From assembly GCA_910591455.2 (NCBI GenBank), contig OU342815.1:23982062-24046061 (forward strand): a stretch of DNA of 64,000 nt, in the 5' to 3' direction. Each line of letters begins with the position of its first letter. Position 1 is the stretch's first letter. Shown piece after piece: positions 53,601 to 64,000 of this stretch. The notes under the pieces were generated by a model. The model was not told the DNA's origin. It saw only the letters and a list, made by a program, of their open reading frames with translations, and made no database searches. Position numbers and translations under genes: made by a program. The stretch comes from Pholis gunnellus (lineage: Eukaryota > Chordata > Actinopteri > Perciformes > Pholidae).

Positions 53601-56600
53601 TCTTATCAATAAACATATAAAATATAATATATAGATAAACCTCTTTGGTGAAGATTACCAGAAATAAAAGCACATTTTGAACTAAAGTGTAGAATAGAAG
53701 CACGAGGTGACATTCTTCTTCTACTCGCTGCTCGTTCTAATCAGGACCGTTTGGTTTGTTTGTTCTCGGCTGACCTTCGAAAGCGAACTTGTAGAGTTCT
53801 GCCGTGAGGTCGTTGACCATCACGCCGCCGCCGCCGGTTTCCCTCAGCCGGCTCACTCTGAAGACGAAGTCGCTCACCACCTCGTTGACCGTGTTGGTGT
53901 ACGACGACACGTGTTTGGGCTTCAACATCCGAGGATTCAGGATGCTGCGGATCCGCTGCCACTTCACCCCCATTCTACAGAACCACGAGCAGGAACACTC
54001 TGAGAAGCTGGGAAAGGCTTCAACATGAAGCTCAGATATGCTGTTTTCTTTTTAAAGCAACCAAAATAACATTTATCATCACCACAAGCTGTGAGATGAA
54101 GATATCTAAATCCAATCATACAATGTGACGTTTCATTACAATAACTGTCGTCTAAGTTTCTCAACAGAACCAGATCACGAAACATGAATAAAGCTGTGAG
54201 TTAAACCAACAGTTCAGCTGAACTTCAGGATGTTCACTCAAACAGAGAGAACACATGTGACCAGCTCAGTGTGAAGAGGAGGCGGAGCCTCAACTCACAA
54301 TGTTGGTCTCAGGAACAGATTCCATTCTTCTTCATGATTCAAGTCATCAGAACTGTGTTGTTCTGCACTAAAGACATGTTCTAGTTCTCTCTTCTTCTAG
54401 TCACGATGGCTTTCCATAGAAGAGCAGGACTTTTATTTTGAAAGAAAAACAACGAGGAAACAGAGAGAAAAATAACTTCCTGAAACTGTTGAAGGACTCA
54501 AGAAAAAGATGAAGGAGGAGAAGAAGGAGAACAAGAAGAACAAGAAGATTAACAAGAAGAGCTTCTCTCTCTTCACTGTGAACGTGACATAAATAACATA
54601 AATAACTTGAATAACTTGAATAACTTGAATAACTTGAACTCAGCTCAGAGACAGAGCGGTCTCATCATGAAACTAGAGACGTCTTCATGTGGACTCTAGT
54701 TAGTTTCTCTCAGTATGAAGTGGGGACGTTCTTCGTCTTTAATCTTTAATCTAAACTATTGTTATAGTTATAGTGAATATAACAGACGAGTTATTGTTTT
54801 AAGGTTCAGGATTCAGACGGATCAAAGTCTGAGGGCAAGAACCAGCAGAGGACAGCCTTTATGAGCCAATCACAGCTCAACACAGCTCAATCACATCCAA
54901 ATATCACTTCAATAACTCAATAACTCAGCTAAATAAGCAGCTCTCTGCCTCAACTCTCTGCTCCTTTAGGATCCTCCTGCTCTCATGTGTTTCACTGTTT
55001 CCTGTCTTTGTATGATTACTAGTCAGAATATCTCAAAGCACTGCGGCTGGTTCTGGCTGGTTAGTTGTTACCGAGCAGACGGGAGCGCCGGAGAAGAATC
55101 CAGGAGGAGGAGGGAGGGCGCTAGCAGCTAACGCTAATCATGTATTAGTACATCCAACGGATCCTCATACAAGACTTTGTATATCTAACGAAAAGTTACT
55201 CCGAATTTTTAGTGTGTTTTCCCATAAAAGTCCAGCAACACGGGTCAATTTCTGCTCGTTACATGAAAACAGTCTTTTCAAAATAAAACTTAGTTCTGTT
55301 TAATAAAAGATGGTGAAATACTTTAGTTTCAGTGTTTTTGGACTGAGATGTGATGTTCTTACCACAAAGACGACACAATTAAAACAGCAGAAAACAACAA
55401 GCTAGATTCTGAAGATGAGCACAGAAGTGACACAGCAAACACAGCTACAGTCCGTCCTCCACGACTGCAGCATCGTCACAACAATTCCTAATTCTAGTGA
55501 AAAACAAGAAGCTCAAAATGAGTTTTCACAGCTAAGTTTAGGCCCACATGTTATCTTGAAAGGCCGAAATATAAAATCCTAATTAAAGGAATCTTAACAA
55601 GCAGATCATCAGTTGTTCCATTGGCAGATCGTATTACTTCTTACAAGCTACAACACCTTGTTTCTTAGTTGTTTAAACTAGTTTGTTAAACTCTGAAGAT
55701 GTGGGTCACTCACTCGGTCAGCGGTCCCTGGGCCTGGTTCCGGAGCTCTCTGTAGCTCCTCCAGTGGGGCATGTCGGTCCGGACCGGGAACCTCCCCTCC
55801 TGCCTCAGAACCTGCTCGATGAGCTCGGCGCTGGCCACGTTCACCACGACCAGAGGGCCGTACGTTGACTTCCACAGAGGCCCGTAGATCCGGCTGTGCT
55901 CGATCTGTCAGTCACAAGACAAAGATTCTTAATAACGCGATCAGTTCTACTCATCAGGTCACGATCGGTTTAAAGGGCCAGTTCACCCAAACCACAGCCC
56001 GCTAACATGAACCACTAACTTCTAGTAAACGGTGAAGAATGATCTGCTGTTTATTCCAACGGGACATCTCTTATACCGACTGGACAAAAGACGTCTTCAA
56101 TGTTCTCCCATTTATTTAGTTAAATATGAGTCCATTTAAAACACTGCATGTATGTTTGCTGTGGTGATGGTGGCATGCTGAACTTATTAAGATCGGTTCA
56201 TGGTTCCATTCATTGAGTTTTCTCAACTCTTTTTAAAATGTCTGTGTAATGAGGATAAATAGCTTTCTTACTCTTTAATAAAACGCTCTGACGGCACAAC
56301 TGTGTTCATGCAAAACAAACAAATAGTTTTAACAATATGTATTTCATAAACCAGGCAAAGTTCCAGCAGCAGCGGTCTTGTTTTCTGATCACTCTGGGAT
56401 TGATCACTAAGGTTTATCAGCAGCGGTATAGTGAAAATATGAAAATATGAAAATATGACTTCAACCCAGCAGCTAAACTAACACTATTTCATTGACCTTT
56501 CTGCCTCAACCAAAGAAAACAATGGAGGTGAATGTGATGGTAGAACATTTTATATCTTGTCTGTAGTGTCGTGTGAAGAGAACCAGACCAGAGCTCTCAC

Positions 56601-57610
56601 CTCAACCTATCAAAGGCCTTTCATCTCCAGACAGACCTGCACTGATCCGATGCAAATCCACCAGACTGACCTGAGAGTCCAGTTCCTGGACTGAAAACAA
56701 ACACACCTGAGAAGCTCAGCCGGACCCACAGCTTTGTTTAAATGTAAGTTTACTTGTATATAATCATGGACTCTCTGGTTCTACAGCTTTGTTTAAATGT
56801 AAGTTTACTTGTATATAATCATGGACTCTCTGGTTCTACAGCTTTGTTTAAATGTAAGTTTACTTGTATATAATCATGGACTCTCTGGTTCTACAGCTTT
56901 GTTTAAATGTAAGTTTACTTGTATATAATCATGGACTCTCTGGTTCTACAGCTTTGTTTAAATGTAAGTTTACTTGTATATAATCATGGACTCTCTGGTT
57001 CTACAGCTTTGTTTAAATGTAAGTTTACTTGTATATAATCATGGACTCTCTGGTTCTACAGCTTTGTTTAAATGTAAGTTTACTTGTATATAATCATGGA
57101 CTCTCTGGTTCTACAGCTTTGTTGTGAACTTCTGTCTCTGTGAATAAAAGTGATCTGAAGCATTCACAGAACTGAACCTGAAAGAAACTTCCTTCAACAG
57201 GATCAAAAGGTCTTTGAAACATTTAACTTCCAGAAACAGTGAAAGTGTAATATAATATATTATTATTATATATATATATATAATATAACATTCAGTCCCA
57301 CCTTCATGCGTTCAGACACCACTTTGCACTTTATTCATTTGTACATTATAATACATTATAATATACATATTTATTCATAACCTGTTTCTCGAGTCGATAC
57401 AACTCAAAATGTGCAACATCTTATTGTTTTCATAGCTCACATATTTGATATTCTTTATTGTTATTACTGTTTGTTTTACAATAAAGAGATTCTATTCTTT
57501 TCTATTTCTACTCTGCTGACTGTTGAGAACATTAGGTTCTGGTTCATTTCTGCACAGAGAAGCTAAAGAGATTCTGTAGGCTACCTGTTCAAAATGTCAC
57601 GTTTCAAACA

Positions 57611-57661
<51 letters not shown>

Positions 57662-58002
57662 TCTCCTAGCTGTAAAATAATCTGGGTGAACTGATCCTTT
57701 ATAAATATGAATAATATCTATGTGGGTGAGCGGCTGAAAGGGGAATATAGGTCAGGTGCAACACAAACAACATTCCTCTCACTCACTTGCAACTGCTGCG
57801 TAGTTTGGAAATATCCCTTCACGAAGAGCCAGTTTAGGGTGGTGAGGAAGCTCGGCCCCCCCAGCTGCTCCATGGTCTTCAGCGGGCTGCTGGGGCGCAT
57901 CACGGTGGAGCTGCTGGCGGACGCGTGTCGGTCTCCATAACGTCCAGGACTCGGTCCCGCCGTCAGTCTGAGGCCGACGCTCACCGCGGTCCTCCTGAGC
58001 AT
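45801..58002 (-). CDS. cyp27a1: Mitochondrial cytochrome P450, CYP27A1-like sterol 26/27-hydroxylase (513 aa, 9 exons)
   Basis: Exons (minus): 57787-58002, 55714-55904, 53775-53974, 50735-50932, 49646-49809, 48524-48690, 47213-47294, 46920-47126 and 45801-45917 (stop TAG). Total 1542 nt, phases 0, 2, 1, 1, 0, 2, 0, 0. P450 signatures: WQRIR (the helix C WxxxR), helix I AGVDTT (319-324), ETLR (ExxR, 376-379), PERW, and the haem loop [10 protein letters not shown] with Cys459. The Arg/Ser-rich, almost acid-free N-terminus suggests mitochondrial import, as expected for adrenodoxin-dependent CYP27 enzymes. Best match from memory is CYP27A1 rather than B1 or C1: [57 protein letters not shown], and the end LQFVERQ versus LQFLQRQC. 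The family oxidises sterol side chains in bile-acid synthesis and 25-hydroxylates vitamin D. Fish carry several CYP27A paralogues, so the paralogue number cannot be assigned. It is in tandem with slc15a2 and eaf2 on the same strand. Confidence 0.93.
46241..46285. repeat. (GT)n microsatellite
   Basis: GT run with one CT interruption in the last intron of the P450. The following 400 bases are A/T-rich without features. Confidence 0.92.
47779..48213 (-). repeat. Dispersed element family A, copy 4 (longest, reversed)
   Basis: Reverse orientation relative to the other copies. It extends past cctgtcaatcac into a further ~160 bases including ccaagatggcgaaag, ctcgaggcttcaaaacatcc and tacgtccacttctttataca, which I take to be the other end of the element. 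Located in the P450 intron between exons 47213-47294 and 48524-48690. Confidence 0.85.
48930..49497. repeat. 21-bp minisatellite (gaccacaaagagacacaaga)
   Basis: About 27 highly similar 21-bp units in the P450 intron between exons 48524-48690 and 49646-49809. Because 21 is a multiple of 3, most frames on both strands stay open. These are not genes. Confidence 0.96.
50619..50679. repeat. (TA)n microsatellite next to P450 exon 4
   Basis: About 29 TA units, 55 bases beyond the exon 4 donor. Confidence 0.95.
51730..52643. repeat. 19-bp satellite (acacatgtatctatntttt)
   Basis: About 48 units in the P450 intron between exons 50735-50932 and 53775-53974, with three unit types differing at positions 15-17 (tat-ttt, tgt-ttt, tat-tgt). 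No unit contains a plus-strand stop in any frame, which produces three overlapping open frames of about 300 codons. They are artefacts of the repeat. Confidence 0.96.
53331..53487. repeat. Long foldback (55-64-nt arms, 38-nt loop)
   Basis: 53331-53394 and 53433-53487 are reverse complements over about 55 positions (cagaacacag.agttgccggt..actgctgcct and ttagtttgtttgtgttattg), with an extra tccatcgg bulge in the left arm. It lies in an intron of the P450. Confidence 0.88.
56731..57122. repeat. 55-bp minisatellite, about 7 near-identical copies
   Basis: The unit begins gctttgtttaaatgtaagtt and ends ctctctggttctaca. Anchors at 56731, 56786 and 56841 give a period of 55. Copies look essentially identical, suggesting recent expansion. 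Located in intron 1 of the P450 (55905-57786). Confidence 0.95.
57614..57659. repeat. (AC)n microsatellite
   Basis: About 22 AC units in intron 1 of the P450. Confidence 0.95.
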
Positions 58003-58768
58003 GTTGACCGGGGAAACGGTCCGTTAGTCTGCGGAGTCTGGTCCGAGCAGGTCCCGGTCTGTCGGATGATGATGATGATGATGATGAAGCTGCAGGCTCA
58101 CAGCAGCGCGCTTATGAGTCCAGCCTCTGAGACAAGCTGGCTTCTGATTGGCTGCTGAGTCATAAACTCTACTGATGTTTAACTGACACATTGTAACAGA
58201 TTACTGATCATAAACAGAGCACAAAGGTCCTTGTTTCTTTTCTTTTAATTAAAATGTGAATGAATCCTGAATTACATCTTTAAACCTTTAACAGTAGAAA
58301 ACATTTCATGCAGAAATGTCAAAAAATGCAGTTTTTACTTTTATTTTGAGATTTTCTGCTTTTAATAAGATTGAACTTCATTATTCCTGAGACATTCTTT
58401 TATGTATTAAACTGAATATCTTAATATCACAACACTCATTTAGAGAAACTTAGATCATATTTCACCAAATGATTCATCAACAATGTATTTGTTTTAGGTT
58501 AAAATCATTTATGATCAAAGTTATTATAAAATCATAAACATGAAAAAAGAAAACTCACCAATTCTCTGAGATGAAAGTTATAATTATAAAATCACTAATT
58601 TATTAAAACGAAGTTTTTGTTATTTTCCAGGAACCACTGCGTCATTCTGTTTTATTTCTGCTGACATCATCAGATTTAGGTTCATCAATAATACTTTGAC
58701 CTGAAATACAGATTTGAGCTTTTTCTCACATGAACGTACGACTTTAATCTTTAACATTCTGTATGTTT

Positions 58769-58772
<4 letters not shown>

Positions 58773-58835
<63 letters not shown>
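58773..58835. repeat. (TA)n microsatellite
   Basis: About 30 TA units, intergenic. Confidence 0.95.
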
Positions 58836-58837
<2 letters not shown>

Positions 58838-58994
58838 ACATCATTAGTATTTCTTTAAAGCAGAAATGTCGTAATAAGGCGTCAGAGTAACTTCTTCAGG
58901 ACTCGACTGTTCAGACTAAAGTGAACTCTGCGCTCAGAATAATTACAAAGACGCAAAATGAAGAATGCAAAAACCCAAATAAATTATTAAAATC

Positions 58995-59000
58995 TTTATT
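58995..59000 (-). terminator. eaf2: Candidate poly(A) signal of eaf2
   Basis: AATAAA on the minus strand, about 1.1 kb after the eaf2 stop codon. No cDNA evidence is available and other A/T-rich hexamers exist nearby. Confidence 0.35.
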
Positions 59001-60090
59001 TTTCGTTGTCCTCGAGGCTCAAACGTCTCACGACTCCATCTTTGTTTCAGGCGACATGAAGCTAAACAGGAAGTAGATCAGAGCTCACGAGGCTCAACGC
59101 ATCCTGCTGGTTTCACACAAACTTGCACTTCCAATTGCTTTGACTATTAATATATATTTCATATACATATCAAATATATTAAGCAGTTCAGTTGGTCGAG
59201 TATATTTCTAAATATAAATAATTTGATTCAAGTATTGCAGGTTTGAAGCTACGCAGCACTGAGCTCTACTTCTTCACTCAAACACAAGACCATCAAATAA
59301 AGTTTGACTTCTTCACTCTTAAAGCTGCAAAATTAATAATTAACATCACTCATCACAGCGTGTCCTGCAGAGGTGCTGCTGCACGAGGATCCATCACTAG
59401 TGAGCGGATCCACAACATGTTCACCTCGTTACATTAAACACACGCAGGGTAAAGAGGAGAACATGTTCTAAATAGAACAGGAGAACATGTTCTAAATAGA
59501 ACGTTCACTTAAACTGATATAGAATCTTTTAGGAGTCTAAAATACGTCCACAGCAGAACTTTACTGAAGTAACACATGCAAACACACGTCTGTCTCTTTA
59601 AAGAGCTGCAGAACATTTTAGCTGAAACACGTTTCAGCTAACCTGAAACACGTTATTGTCTCCAGATAAAGTGAAGTGCTGCAGCAGCTGGAGGCCAGTG
59701 TGGAGCAGCTAAAGAGTGAGAACTGAACCTCAGGCTGAGTTCATGAACATTGTGATGAGAGCAGAAGGTTTGTTTTGTTCCTAAAGCTTTCAGTGGAAAA
59801 GGCTCAACAGCTAAACTTTACAATAACTTAAATGTACGACTGAGATCAGAGCGGCTCCTCCTGAAGGAACCGTTTGGCTGAACTGAAGCTATTAAAGGCA
59901 CAACGTAACTTAACTTCCTAAATTTTGCAAAAGCTGAAACACAAACATCCGTCTAGGCTTCACGAACGCTCGCCTCTGATTGGTCGGTTTAAACCACAGA
60001 CGAGCGTCGGTCTTTAGTGGGAAATCACCGACACCGAGTGTGCAGCTAGTTTAAGGTCTGGACCCGGGTCCTCAGAGACCTGCTGATGGT

Positions 60091-63347
<3,257 letters not shown>

Positions 63348-64000
63348 TCTGAGAGTTTCATGAGCTGTAAACTTTCTGCTTCTTCTTCTTTATCCGACGT
63401 CCATGTACGGCAGAGCTCTAGTCCCGCCTCCTCTCCGTTATGATTGGTCAAGTGGTCTAGCCACTTGTTTGATTGGTTCAACGTCTGTCAATCAAAGAGT
63501 TTGTGATGACGAGGCAGCTACAAGGGAAATGTCATGTTTTTAGTATTTCTTTTATCTAATAAAACCAGAAATAACTATTAATATTAATATTTATTCAGAG
63601 AAAATAAATCTATTAATGTTTTACTTTCGCACTATTTACTGGTGAATGTTTTAGATTTAAACATCTAATGAAACTCAGGCTAACTCACTGAGAAACAATA
63701 ATAATAAATAAAATGTATTATTTAAATAAATAATAATAAATGTATTATTCAAATAATAAAAATAACAAATAATAATTACGACTATAACACCGTTACACGG
63801 TTGTTGTTGTTGTTGTTTGTTTGTTTAAATATTTGCAGTATTGTTTAGTTAGTTCAGTTTAATATTATTGTATTTCTTGTATTGTGCATTTTCATATTTA
63901 ATATTTTGACTCTGTTATTTGTATTTCTGTACCTGCTTCTATAAATGCTGCTGCAGCAAAAACGTTATGAACGAGCAGCATCACGAGCTGTGAGCGAGAC
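63348..64000. other. eaf2 upstream region
   Basis: Non-coding. Two CCAAT-type boxes in reverse orientation (gattggtc around 63441-63448 and gattggtt around 63471-63478) lie 100-130 bases upstream of the eaf2 ATG and may belong to its promoter. The remainder is A/T-rich with no exon seen. Confidence 0.5.

Larger units (their letters stand above)
58003..60090. other. Intergenic region between cyp27a1-like 5' end and eaf2 3' end
   Basis: No coding exon was seen. Just upstream of the P450 ATG are a (GAT)n run (58064-58087) and a CCAAT box (ctgattggctg around 58145-58155, reading CCAAT on the minus strand), so the P450 promoter is probably here. A (TA)n tract occupies about 58773-58835. From about 59000 the sequence is the likely eaf2 3' UTR (TTTATT at 58995-59000, AATAAA on the minus strand). 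Confidence 0.6.

Noticed and set aside
45801..58002. Assignment as CYP27B1 or CYP27C1
   Set aside because: Segments around the I-helix, K-helix, haem loop and both termini agree best with CYP27A1; a phylogeny was not possible here.

Overview
The window is vertebrate nuclear DNA, most probably from a percomorph-type teleost fish. The genes are split into many short exons with GT..AG introns. The proteins recognised are vertebrate families. The non-coding DNA is full of long (CA)n/(TA)n microsatellites, short-period minisatellites and dispersed mobile-element fragments, as in compact fish genomes. No prokaryotic operon, CRISPR array, phage, or rRNA or tRNA gene was seen.

Five protein-coding genes were reconstructed exon by exon. 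Reading frame and intron phase stay consistent across every junction. From left to right: (1) slc49a4/dirc2, minus strand, exons 1-5 only (2475-13861), with the 3' half lying beyond the left edge; (2) hspbap1, plus strand, complete, 7 coding exons (15374-20693), head-to-head with slc49a4 across a short promoter region with NRF-1-like and YY1 motifs; (3) slc15a2 (PEPT2), minus strand, 22 coding exons (22494-39607), tail-to-tail with hspbap1; (4) a mitochondrial cytochrome P450 of the CYP27A1 type, minus strand, 9 exons (45801-58002); (5) eaf2, minus strand, 6 exons (60091-63347). From memory, SLC49A4, HSPBAP1, SLC15A2 and EAF2 are close together on human 3q21, so this is a conserved block. The CYP27A1-like gene inside it is not part of the human arrangement.

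The genes do not form a pathway. They are a lysosomal MFS carrier, a JmjC-domain protein, a proton/oligopeptide symporter, a sterol/vitamin D-type mitochondrial hydroxylase and an ELL-associated elongation factor.

The rest is introns and intergenic DNA. It holds at least five copies of one dispersed element, a 1.5-kb interval bounded by perfect 14-bp hAT-type inverted repeats, two foldback structures, and large tandem arrays (8-, 19-, 19-, 21-, 38- and 55-bp units). Several microsatellites and minisatellites lie directly against splice sites. In eaf2 a 43-bp array repeats the exon 3 splice donor four times. I found no convincing evidence of an undescribed biological system. The most interesting signals are these repeat/splice-site associations and the foldbacks.
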